DNA from: Oncomelania hupensis | Lineage: Eukaryota; Mollusca; Gastropoda; Littorinimorpha; Pomatiopsidae | Length of the DNA: 64,000 nt | Assembly: GCA_036898135.1 (NCBI GenBank) | Contig: CM072523.1 | Coordinates: 46,864,719 to 46,928,718 of the forward strand | Direction of reading: 5' to 3' | Shown: positions 36,544-45,616 of the stretch, in pieces | Numbering within the stretch: position 1 is the stretch's first letter | Layout: the number at the start of each line of letters is the position of its first letter | Program-made: the position numbers and the translations under genes | Notes under the pieces: model-generated | The model's input: only the letters and a program-made list of their open reading frames with translations | Database searches by the model: none | What the model was told of the DNA's origin: nothing

Positions 36544-37749
36544 ATGGCTGACTTCTGGCAGAAAGGGGTTGAACTGAATCTAAAAGGCAAGCAGCTGACG
36601 GAGTACGTCAAGTCTCAGGAGAGAATACGAGAAAGAGAATTGGAAGAGAAGCGTCTAGAAAAAGAAATAGAATTAGAACAGAAGCGTCTAGAATTAGAGG
36701 AGCAGCGACGCCGAGAAGATAAGGAAGAACAGCGTCCACGTGAAGAAAAAGAAGAGCAACGTCGTCGAGAAGAAAGAGAAGTAGAAGAACAGCGACGCCG
36801 AGAAGAAAGAGAGGAAAGAGAGGCTGAGCGTCAGTACCAGCTAGAGTTGGCGCGTATCCAGAACAATCAGCATGCGCCACAAGTCACCAACGACCATACG
36901 GCTCCAAAATTGCCAGCTTTCGTCGACGGGAAGGACCAGATCGACAGCTATCTGGCGAGATTCGAAAGGTTCGCCGAAAGCTCCAACTGGCAACCTCGAG
37001 ACTGGGCGATTCGACTAAGTGCACTTCTGACAGGGCAAGCGCTCGAAGTTTACACCAGACTGTCGAACGATGACGCCAAAAACTACGACGTCTTGAAAGA
37101 GGCCCTGTTGCAGTGCTACAACTTTACAGAGAAGGGCTACCGTAAACGCTTCCGTGAATGCCGGCCTAAGTCAGACGAGACGCCAAAGCAGTTTGTGGAG
37201 CGCCTGTCGTCATATCTACACAAGTGGGTGGAGTTATCAGGCGAAAGGAAGTCTTACGACAGTCTCCATGACCTGATCGTGAAGGAACAATTTCTCAATG
37301 CCTGTCACAAGGACCTAGCGACCCACTTAGAAGAACAAAAGCTGCAGACGCTTAAAGATGTGACTGAGGCTGCTGAAAGATATCTCATCGCTCATGGGAA
37401 GACCCTGGGGCCACCCAGCGCGACGAAACATTTTCAGAAGACTGCAAACCATGGGAACCAGATCCAAGGGAGCCAGACGAGCCAGAGACAGACGGACTCC
37501 ACGCCTCCTCCCAGGGAAGGGCATTCAAGAGGCTGTTTCACCTGCAACGCTACAGACCACAGGGCGGCTAATTGTCCTCAAAACAAAAGTAGCGGACAGC
37601 GGAGCAGTACGGACAACGCAGCGGCGGGCAACCGGCAGAGGCGGTTCTCCAATCAACGGCAAACCAGTAGATCTGACCATCAAGTGTGCGGCGGGAGCGT
37701 CATTCTTCCGAGTGAGACCAAGCGCACAGCTACCCCTGCGGACGTGTAA
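36544..37749 (+). CDS. gag: Element 1 Gag
   Basis: 401 codons from ATG 36544. Residues ~20-100 are an almost uninterrupted E/R/K-rich coiled coil. From about residue 120 there is a capsid-like domain (LPAFVDGKDQIDSYLARFER, later RKRFRE and IVKEQFLNAC) resembling the SCAN domain, which is known to derive from Gmr1-like Gag. Residues 331-344 form a CCHC zinc knuckle (CFTCNATDHRAANC) for RNA binding. The frame ends at TAA 37747-37749, and pol continues in the same frame right after this single stop. A 136-codon frame at 36167-36577 overlaps the start but looks like leader. Confidence 0.9.
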   Translation: MADFWQKGVELNLKGKQLTEYVKSQERIRERELEEKRLEKEIELEQKRLELEEQRRREDKEEQRPREEKEEQRRREEREVEEQRRREEREEREAERQYQLELARIQNNQHAPQVTNDHTAPKLPAFVDGKDQIDSYLARFERFAESSNWQPRDWAIRLSALLTGQALEVYTRLSNDDAKNYDVLKEALLQCYNFTEKGYRKRFRECRPKSDETPKQFVERLSSYLHKWVELSGERKSYDSLHDLIVKEQFLNACHKDLATHLEEQKLQTLKDVTEAAERYLIAHGKTLGPPSATKHFQKTANHGNQIQGSQTSQRQTDSTPPPREGHSRGCFTCNATDHRAANCPQNKSSGQRSSTDNAAAGNRQRRFSNQRQTSRSDHQVCGGSVILPSETKRTATPADV

Positions 37750-37755
37750 GAGTGC

Positions 37756-40083
37756 ATGACTGATGGCCAACTCCTCCTTGCCAACGGGAAATCCATCCCC
37801 GTCGTCGCCAGCGCAGCTGTGACCGTACAGAACATGCCTGTTTCCAAGGGACGCGTCGGAAATAATGAAGTGACTGTTCTAAGAGACTCTGGCTGCAGTG
37901 GGGTCATCGTCAGAGAAGACCTAATCGCTAAAGAACAATTCACTGGCGATTCTAAATGGACACTCATGGCCGACAGCAAATGTGTGAAAGCGCCAGTTGC
38001 AAAAATTCATGTCAACACCCCTTTCTACATAGGCGAAGTCGAAGCGGTTTGCCTGAAGAAGCCGCTGTATGATTTGATGATCGGGAATATCGACGGCGCA
38101 AAACGACCCGACGACCCCGATCCAGAGTGGAGTCCTGCCTTAACTCAACACGTCGAAGTTGTGGAGGAGGATCCATTGCCGTTTCCCGATGGAGACCTTA
38201 CAGAGCTGCTACGGGACAATGTGGTTACTCCGGCTCAGCCCTGCCGACCAGAGATCGTCAGTGCTGTTACTCCCAGGGCCCAGGCCAAGAGAGACAAGAT
38301 GTCTACGCCACTGAAGGTCGCCGACAACTCCAAAGCTGCCATCGTGGACAGAGATAAGCTGATCCAGCTCCAGGAAGCTGATAGCACTTTAAACAAGTAC
38401 AGGAACCGCCAAGACCACGTGACCAAAGGCAGTGGTACGGTCTATTTTGAGGTGAAGGCCAAGATCCTGTACCGAATCTTCCAGCACCCGAGGGTCAACG
38501 GAGGGAAACCACTACGTCAAGTCTTGGTACCGTTACCCCTAAGGCGCCAGGTGATGGAAGTAGCGCATGACTCAATCATGGGAGGTCACCTGGGTATCAA
38601 GAAGACGTCGGATAGAATCCAGGCGGTATTCTACTGGCCAGGACTTCATGCGGACGTCAGCCGTTTCTGCCGATCGTGTGACATTTGCCAGAAGACCATA
38701 CCTCGAGGAAGGGTCCCGAAAGTGCCTATGCAGAGGATGCCTCTGATCGACCGACCTTTCAAGAGGGTGGCCTTAGACTTAATCGGCGAAATAAGACCTC
38801 CGAGTGAAGAAGGTCATCGGTGGGTACTGACTTTAGTGGACTATGCGACCCGGTACCCAGAAGCAGTGCCACTGAAGAAGATTGACACTGAAACTGTAGC
38901 AGAGGCACTGGTGGACATGTTCAGTAGACTTGGAGTGCCTGAAGAAATTCTGACAGACCTCGGGACGCAGTTCGTCTCTGACTGCATGAAGGAGGTCAAC
39001 AGACTGCTGAGCATCCGGCATTTGACTACGACACCCTACCATCCAATGTGCAACGGGCTTGTCGAGAAGTTCAATGCTACGCTGAAGTCCACCCTGAAGA
39101 AACTGTGCAGCGAGCAGCCCAGACAATGGCATCGCTACATCAACGCCCTACTTTTCGCCTACAGAGAAGTACCGCAGGAGTCCACCGGCTTTTCTCCGTT
39201 CGAGCTGCTGTACGGAAGAACCATCCGAGGGCCGATGCACATCCTGAAAGAACTGTGGACGAAAGAAGTAGAGACCCCAGAGGTGAAGAACAGCTACCAG
39301 TACGTGTTTGAGCTACGGGAGAAGCTGGAGCAGACTCTCGAGATAGCCAGAGAAAACCTGAAGAAGTCCCAAGACTGTGGAAAGCACTACTATGATCGTA
39401 GGGCTGTGAGCAGGAAGTTCAAACCTGGCAACAAAGTGCTGGTGCTGCTACCTACTGATCATAATAAGTTGCTGATGCAGTGGAAAGGCCCGTACGAAGT
39501 GGAGACCGTGGTGGGGATCAACGACTACAAGGTGAAGGTCGGCCAGCATTCCAAGATATACCACGCCAACCTCCTTAAGCTGTACGTGGAAAGGCCATCA
39601 GAGATTGTGCATGTGGTAACAGCAGCTGAGATCGACAACAGCTTTGACAGCGAGGGACTGTTGGAACTGGGAGACTTCCATAGCAAAGAAGGCATCGATG
39701 ATGTTAAGCTAGGACCATGCTTGACGGAAGCTCAAAAGATGGAGCTCAAGGACCTTATGGGCGAGTTTCCCCATAGCTTCAGTGATGTCCCAGGCTCTAC
39801 GACTTTGGTCGAACATGAAGTCCACACCCAGACCTGGAAGGAGCATCTGCAGACCTTGAGGGAGCTGTTCCACCGTCTCGCAGAAGCCAACCTGACCGTG
39901 AGACCCAGCGAATGCATTCTGGGAGCTGACAACGTCGACTGCGTCGGACCTCCGACGGAAGAAAAAGACAACGGAGGATGCACTGACTCCAGGAAAGCCC
40001 ACGTGATCGTCGTCTTTGACCCTGGGCCGATGACGACCGCAACTGACGAGGGCGTCGTTTCCTTGCGGATGAAAAAACATTGA
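37756..40083 (+). CDS. pol: Element 1 Pol: protease-integrase-RT remnant
   Basis: 775 codons in the gag frame, downstream of one TAA. An aspartic protease motif RDSGCSG is at residue ~44. The integrase has an HHCC finger from H271 (HDSIMGGHLG... CRSCDICQK) and core residues D341 (ALDLIGE), D401 (LTDLGTQF) and E437 (NGLVEKFN), with exactly 35 residues between the last two. A GPY/F-like MQWKGPYEV is near residue 575. RT starts near residue 675 (FSDVPGSTTLVEHEV) but jumps directly to its C-terminal WKEHLQTL...LTVRPSE segment, skipping the catalytic palm. No RNase H follows. The ~40 residues after CVGPP look like sequence joined out of its original frame. The integrase looks intact, whereas RT cannot be functional. 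Confidence 0.9.
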   Translation: MTDGQLLLANGKSIPVVASAAVTVQNMPVSKGRVGNNEVTVLRDSGCSGVIVREDLIAKEQFTGDSKWTLMADSKCVKAPVAKIHVNTPFYIGEVEAVCLKKPLYDLMIGNIDGAKRPDDPDPEWSPALTQHVEVVEEDPLPFPDGDLTELLRDNVVTPAQPCRPEIVSAVTPRAQAKRDKMSTPLKVADNSKAAIVDRDKLIQLQEADSTLNKYRNRQDHVTKGSGTVYFEVKAKILYRIFQHPRVNGGKPLRQVLVPLPLRRQVMEVAHDSIMGGHLGIKKTSDRIQAVFYWPGLHADVSRFCRSCDICQKTIPRGRVPKVPMQRMPLIDRPFKRVALDLIGEIRPPSEEGHRWVLTLVDYATRYPEAVPLKKIDTETVAEALVDMFSRLGVPEEILTDLGTQFVSDCMKEVNRLLSIRHLTTTPYHPMCNGLVEKFNATLKSTLKKLCSEQPRQWHRYINALLFAYREVPQESTGFSPFELLYGRTIRGPMHILKELWTKEVETPEVKNSYQYVFELREKLEQTLEIARENLKKSQDCGKHYYDRRAVSRKFKPGNKVLVLLPTDHNKLLMQWKGPYEVETVVGINDYKVKVGQHSKIYHANLLKLYVERPSEIVHVVTAAEIDNSFDSEGLLELGDFHSKEGIDDVKLGPCLTEAQKMELKDLMGEFPHSFSDVPGSTTLVEHEVHTQTWKEHLQTLRELFHRLAEANLTVRPSECILGADNVDCVGPPTEEKDNGGCTDSRKAHVIVVFDPGPMTTATDEGVVSLRMKKH

Positions 40084-40098
40084 CCGTGTAGATAACCT

Positions 40099-40380
40099 GT
40101 GAACATTGACAGTACCCAGAAAGACTTGCAGATGAGGAACATTGACCTTGTGTGAATGAACTGTGAACATTGACAGTACCCAGAAAGACTTGCAGATGAG
40201 GAACATTGACCTTGTGTGAATGAACTGTGAACATTGACAGTACCCAGAAAGACTTGCAGATGAGGAACATTGACCTTGTGTGAATGAACTGTGAACATTG
40301 ACAATATCCAGGAAGATTTGAAGATGAAAACCATTGACTCTGTGTGAATGAACTGAGAACGTTGATAGTGTTCAGACAGG
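40099..40380 (+). repeat. 64 bp tandem repeat in element 1 3' UTR
   Basis: Units begin GTGAACATTGACAGTACCCA at 40099, 40163 and 40227. A diverged unit is at 40291 and a partial one at 40355. It lies between the pol stop and the 3' LTR. Long minus-strand frames here are by-products of the 64 bp period. Confidence 0.93.
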
Positions 40381-40460
40381 CTGAAATAAGTTTTAATTCT
40401 GAACTTTGTTTGTGCATTACGTTTCAACGTTGTTGAAAGAAATTGGGTAAATTTCTTCTT

Positions 40461-40473
40461 GAGTGGGGGGTTA
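40461..40473 (+). promoter_or_regulatory. Candidate polypurine tract of element 1
   Basis: GAGTGGGGGG followed by TTA lies directly before the 3' LTR, in the position expected for plus-strand priming. Confidence 0.6.
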
Positions 40474-41097
40474 TGTTACGTTGAAACGCCAATGGTAGTG
40501 TGTCTAAAATGCGCACGATAGATCTAATCGTTTCGTTTTGCAAAGTATTCAATGATGGAGTCTATTTACCTTTGATTTGAGTTTGCATTGTTGTTAGGAG
40601 AGGCTTTGTATAACGTTGATAATTTTTGTTGGTCGATATCGTTGTAGAATTTTCTGGACCCGCTTGTTTACTATCGATCGAAATTTCGGGATAAATATCG
40701 AAGTATGGCGGAAGGAGAAGAAATATGTATGACGTAAGTCAGTGATGACGATCTTTTAATTGATTGGCTGTAGTGCGTCATTTTAGTCTACTGGGTTCGA
40801 AATTTTTCGGGAAAAGAGAGAGAGATTATAAAATTGTGTGCCGCACTGTTGTTGGGAGATAGTTGTTGATAGTGACTTGGAAAGTGAAAGTTGTTGAGTT
40901 GAGTTGAGAATTGTATGCAGTTGTTGATGTGTGCTGAATAAAAGTGGAAAACTTCATACGTCGACTTTGTGACTTGTATGCTAATTGAGCAGGCTGTGTG
41001 AATAAACGAATCTGAGTTACACCTTATCAGGACTTCAGCATCGGGGCTGAATCAAATACTGATAAAGAAAAACACCATTATCGATTCGAGTGTAACA
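40474..41097 (+). repeat. Element 1 3' LTR
   Basis: 624 bp. Identical to the 5' LTR except for about five substitutions and a 15 bp extra segment (AAACACCATTATCGA) just before the terminal TTCGAGTGTAACA. Confidence 0.95.
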
Positions 41098-42321
41098 CGC
41101 TGCTAGCCTGTAACCTTTAATAGTATTGCTGCCAGCCTGTAACCTGTAATAGTATTGCTGCTAGCCTGTGACCTGTAATAGTATTGCTGCTAGCCTGTAA
41201 TAGTATTGCTGCAAGCCTGTAACCTGTAGTAGTATTGCTGCTAGCCTGGTACCTGTAATAGTATTGCTGCTAGCCTGTAACCTGTAATAGTATTGCTGCT
41301 AGCCTGTAATAGTAATGCTGCTAGCCTTTAATAGTATTGCTGCTAGCCTGTAATAGTATTGCTGCTAGCCTGTAATAGTATTGCTGCTAGCCTGTAACCT
41401 GTAATAGTATTGCTGCTAGCCTGTAACCTGTAATAGTATTGCTGCTAGCCTGTAACATGTAATAGTATTGCTGCTAGCCTGTAATAGTATTTCTGCTAGC
41501 CTGAAACCTGTAATAGTATTGCTGCTAGCTGGTAACCTGTAATAGTATTGCTGCTAGCCTGTAACATGTAATGGTATTGCTGCTAGCCTGTAATAGTATT
41601 GCTGCTAGCCTGTAACCTGTAATAGTATTGCTGCTAGCCTGTAACCTGTAATAGTATTGCTGCTAGCCTGTAATAGTTTTGCTGCTAACCTGTAACCTGT
41701 AGTAGTATTGCTGCTAGCCTGTAACCTGTGAAAGTATTGCTGCTAGCCTGTAACCTGTAATAGTATTGCTGCTAGCCTGTAACCTGTAATTGTATTGCTG
41801 CTAGCCTGTAACCTGTAATAGTATTGCTGTTAGCGTGTAACCTGTAATAGTATTGCTGCTAGCCTGTAATATTATTGTTGCTAGCCTGTAAACTGTAATA
41901 GTATTGCTGCTAGCCTGTAACCTGTAATAGTATTGCTGCTAGCCTGTAATAGTATTGCTGCTAGCCTGTAATAGTATTGCTGCTAGCCTGTAACCTGTAA
42001 TAGTATTGCTGCTAGCCTGTAATAGTATTGTTGCTAGCCTGTAACCTGTAATAGTATTGCTGCTAGCCTCTAACCTGTAATTGTGTTGCTGCTAGCCTGT
42101 AATAGTAATGCTGCTAGCCTGTAATAGTATTTTGCTGCTAGCCTGTAACCTGTAATAGTATTGCTGCTAGCCTGTAACCTGTAATAGTATTGCTGTTAGC
42201 CTGTAACCTGTAATAGTATTGCTGCTAGCCTGTAATAGTTTTGTTGCTAGCCTGTAACCTGTAATAGTATTGCTGCTAGCCTGTAACCTGTAATAGTGTT
42301 GCTGCTAGCCTATAATAGTAT
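41098..42321. repeat. Minisatellite B, middle block
   Basis: 1.2 kb of the same 22/29 bp units between the two LTR elements, with scattered variants. It begins and ends inside units, at the target duplications of elements 1 and 2. Confidence 0.98.
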
Positions 42322-44350
42322 TGTCACGCTACGCAGTTTGCAGTCGTGCGCCTATGTATATAGTTTAATCATCAGCCTGTACATAGAGGTTAAAAGTTAC
42401 GGTAGTAAGGGGAGAGCATCAGAATAAAATTAACTAAGTTTATAATCAATAGAAGTAGCGAATGGATTGCGCCCGTGCAGAACGAACTATTGTTAGAAAA
42501 CAGCATAGTTGGCTATTTTGTTATTGAGAAGTTTGATAGCTGCCATGCGATTTGCTATGTGTGGAATGCGTGCTCTAATCGCGAACGGTGCAGAAAACGA
42601 ATTATAATTAAAATGAGTATGTTCTAGAACATTCTAGGCTAATCGTATAAAACCCCATGCACTGTGTGTTTGAGAGGGGCAGAAATTTTTGCATATCGCT
42701 TATGTAGCCAGAATCGACGGATCTGAGTCGTGTCAAGGTGCCAGATAGTGACTTTGTCTGTGGGTCGTACTGATCAGACTGTCAACGAAAAAGAGCCTAA
42801 GTATCGGAAGAGGAGGACTATTTTGGGAACACTTTGGAAGTGTTTGAGTAACTGAAATTGCCCTAAGCCGTTTTGAATACCTGCTGTGTATTCTCGGTGA
42901 AATCCGAGTTATCTACGTGTAACGTCGGGTGACCTGTGACTCCGTCTAGGACTTCTTCTGCCTGTGTATCACCTTGCCTAACCATCTGTGCCTGTGTGTT
43001 TGTCTCGTCATATGTGTGTCTCTGTCAACAGGCCGGAGGATCTCCACTGGTAACCGTAAGTTGTTTGACTCAATTTCTCAGTTGGCCATATCGTTCGGGG
43101 GTTTGGGTTATGCGTGCAGTGTGAATGGTAGTTAATTATGTTTTCTTAATTCTATTTTATGTTTCATATTGTTTGCTGCATAAATACCTAGAGAGAGAGA
43201 GAGAATTTTCTAAAATGTATTATAAATTAAATAATTAAAATTGATATAAAAGAATTCGCTGTTATGTAGCGAAGAGATGACAGAAAGGAGGTGATTGTGA
43301 ATGTATAATTGCGCGTATGACAGGGAGGATGAGTAAGGATGGTTGAAAGGGAGAACAACCATTCCGAAAAAAATAGCGGGGGTGCTTGTGCAGTATATTG
43401 TAAATATAATTATTAATGGTTGCGTATTCTTGTATGTATTGTTGTAGATGTACCAAAATACAACACCAAAACCCTAGAGCAGACCATTGATGGTGTGCTG
43501 AAACCTTGCTGGTGTGAAGCTGGTGTGCCTCGCCTATTACGCCGAGTTTTTTTCCGTGTGTCAACCTCGGTTGCGAAGTTCTGGTATTCGCCCAGGGAAC
43601 CTTTATTTCGTTTATAAAGCACACACACGCACACTCCACCATACACAACAAATAACTATAACCAATTGATAATCTGTTGTGAGGAACGATAATTGTTTTT
43701 ACATGTGATAAATTATAAATTACAGCACATTGAAATATAATTTTAATCTGAATTGATTGATAAACGTTGTTATGTTGAGTAATATTACCTACTAGATTAA
43801 GTAAGCCCTGTGATTGTATAGTTTTTGTCTGGGGGAATTATTTTCGCCAGATATATACTAATTAGTATTTAGATTATTTCTTACAAATTCTATTTGTATA
43901 AAATATAAATTTTCTTGATTCATTTTATATAATATAAAAGACTCGTAATAGCTGATTTGAAGTTTAAGCAAGGTTTGAATATTTATAAAGATTTAAAGCA
44001 ATTGCTTACATTTATTTACCTTGTTGTCAGTAAGCTGATCCAGACATAATTATTATAAATCTTTTGTACATTTTGTAGTTAGTCATTTTCCATTTTTGAT
44101 TTAATTATCATTATTATTTTTAGCGAATTGTTTATATGCAGTTTGGGGTTATATTAGTGGGATTGAGGGTTGGTAGGTTGGGAAGTGGGAAAAAGGGAGT
44201 TAATTTTGAGTGTGAATGTGTGAGTGAAATAAAAAAATTGTCTTGTCACTTCTGGTCTTGTCTTTTAGAGTTTATTTAGGTGTTGGTTTTATCTTCTCGT
44301 GTGACAGAGCACACATGTCGAACCTCTGTTGAGACAGTTGGGACGTGACA
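42322..44350 (+). repeat. Element 2 5' LTR
   Basis: 2,029 bp. The core promoter has TATAAAA at 42646-42652 with a perfect TTC-TA-GAA-CA-TTC heat-shock-type element at 42622-42634 just upstream. A GTAAGT donor-like site follows in the presumed transcribed part (~43057). A (GA)n run lies near 43192-43203. A 62-codon frame at 42936-43124 recurs in the 3' LTR but shows no recognisable protein. Confidence 0.93.
42622..42652 (+). promoter_or_regulatory. Heat-shock element plus TATA box in element 2 5' LTR
   Basis: TTCTAGAACATTC (42622-42634) is a three-unit inverted HSF site with exact 5 bp phasing, 11 bp upstream of TATAAAA (42646-42652). Both are conserved in the 3' LTR at 48236-48248 and 48260-48266. 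Confidence 0.7.
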
Positions 44351-44352
44351 TT

Positions 44353-44370
44353 TGGTGGCAGCGGTGGGAT
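44353..44370 (+). promoter_or_regulatory. Primer-binding site, tRNA-Leu type
   Basis: TGGTGGCAGCGGTGGGAT, two bases after the 5' LTR. Its complement, ATCCCACCGCTGCCACCA, equals the 3' end including CCA of metazoan tRNA-Leu(AAG/TAG) as I know it. Confidence 0.85.
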
Positions 44371-44725
44371 AGATCTAGGAAGGGATAGGGGAAGTAGTTA
44401 GGGTAGATTTATTTTTGATTGTTTAGATACCAGAAGTCAGTGTTTGTTTCTTTGTCGTCTTGTGTGTCGGATGAGTGGCCAGTGGGTGGTTGGTCGGGAG
44501 TGAGGTTGCGCTGCGCAAAAGGGTTCACACCCCGAGCGTGTGTGCACAAACGGGAAGTTGAGGCAGGCAACTTTGTCGTCGAGGCCTAGACGATAAGGGA
44601 CTTCTCCGGCTCCTGTTACTGTTTACTTGTCATTTGTCTGACTGTTTGTATATGTGTTAATCGTTATTTGTTTCATTTGTTATTCACCCATTTTTTTCCC
44701 ATTTTCATTCTTAGTCCGCGACTGT

Positions 44726-45616
44726 ATGCTGACGAGGGCTGCGACTCGTAGAGCAGCTGAGCAAGCGCGAGCGATGGACCAGTACACCGAGGCCGACGCA
44801 ACCGCTTCGCGTCGGGAACCCATGGACGAGGAAACCACAGTGACAACGCCTTTCGCTCATGGTACTCGCATGGCAGCTGATCTTACTCCTACTTCAGTTA
44901 AGACCGGAGCAGGAACAAGTAGCGTTGGCATGGAGGTATACCTTAGATACAAGGAGCTAGGCGCTAGCATGGGGCTGAAGGGAGCAGGTCTAGCCAGTTT
45001 TGTAGTAGACGGGGCGAAGAGGGAGCAAGAAGCTGCTAGATTAGCGGAGGAGTCTGCTAGATTGGCGAGAGAGATGGAATTAGAGCGGAGAGATAGAGCT
45101 AAAGAAACAGCTAGGCTCGAGAGGAAGACGGAACGCGAAGAGAAGAAGAGAGCAGAAGAGTTAGCCCTGATGGAAAGGAGGCTAGAACAAGAGCGCAAAG
45201 ATAAAGCTAGAGAACTGAAGCTCTTAGAAAAGAAAATAGACTCCGAACGGGGAAATGTCGAGTTGCGTCTGCAAGAGGAGCGTGCGGCTAGAGAGCAGGC
45301 TCGGGAAGATGACAGAGAAAGGCTTAGGCTGCAGTTGGAACAAGAGAAAGAGCTAGAAGCCCAACGTAGGAGGGATAGAATTCAGTCTGATAGTTACAGA
45401 ATCAAGGTCCAACCATTTGATGGCAAAGAGGATATTGAAAGCTATCTACAGCACTTTGAGCAAATAGCTAGAACGCAGAAATGGAAGGAAGAGACGTGGT
45501 CGGCTAGGTTGTCACCGTTGCTGTCAGGGGAGGCAAGAGAGACGTATCTGAAGTTAACTCCAGAGCAGATAGTCGATTTCGAAGTGGTCAGGGGGGGCTC
45601 ATCTGAAACGATTTAG
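44726..45616 (+). CDS. gag: Element 2 Gag, N-terminal part (frameshifted)
   Basis: Starts at ATG 44726 (MLTRAATRRAAEQA); the frame is open further back to 44654 but the upstream residues look like leader. Residues ~80-225 are a charged coiled coil. Then comes a capsid start (VQPFDGKEDIESYLQHFEQI, SPLLSGEARETYLKL) homologous to the Gag of element 1. At a run of seven Gs (45591-45597) the frame leaves the coding register and stops at 45616. The capsid continues in the next frame as AHLKRFRRDADYYRKQF. A one-base slip in the G run, either mutation or sequencing error, explains this. Confidence 0.85.
   Translation: MLTRAATRRAAEQARAMDQYTEADATASRREPMDEETTVTTPFAHGTRMAADLTPTSVKTGAGTSSVGMEVYLRYKELGASMGLKGAGLASFVVDGAKREQEAARLAEESARLAREMELERRDRAKETARLERKTEREEKKRAEELALMERRLEQERKDKARELKLLEKKIDSERGNVELRLQEERAAREQAREDDRERLRLQLEQEKELEAQRRRDRIQSDSYRIKVQPFDGKEDIESYLQHFEQIARTQKWKEETWSARLSPLLSGEARETYLKLTPEQIVDFEVVRGGSSETI

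Larger units (their letters stand above)
35375..41097 (+). mobile_element. LTR retrotransposon element 1 (Gypsy, Gmr1-like order, RT/RNase H deleted)
   Basis: 5,723 bp element with LTRs of 609 and 624 bp, TGTTAC...GTAACA ends and a 5 bp target duplication CGCTG (35370-35374 and 41098-41102). The internal region encodes a Gag with coiled coil, SCAN-like capsid and CCHC knuckle, then protease and full integrase. Only two short RT remnants follow, and there is no RNase H. Integrase precedes RT, the reverse of most Gypsy elements. The LTRs differ by about five substitutions and one 15 bp indel, so insertion is recent. It cannot be autonomous. Confidence 0.95.

Noticed and set aside
36608..36880. 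Leucine-rich minus-strand frame resembling a membrane protein
   Set aside because: Antisense of the E/R/K coiled coil of Gag. A similar case is 44857-45198.
39709..40427. 165-231 codon minus-strand frames with repeated SQFIHTRSM words
   Set aside because: Shadows of the 64 bp tandem repeat and of pol on the opposite strand.
42936..43124. 62-codon frame conserved in both LTRs of element 2
   Set aside because: Conservation is explained by LTR duplication. There is no recognisable domain and a low-complexity Cys/Val content.
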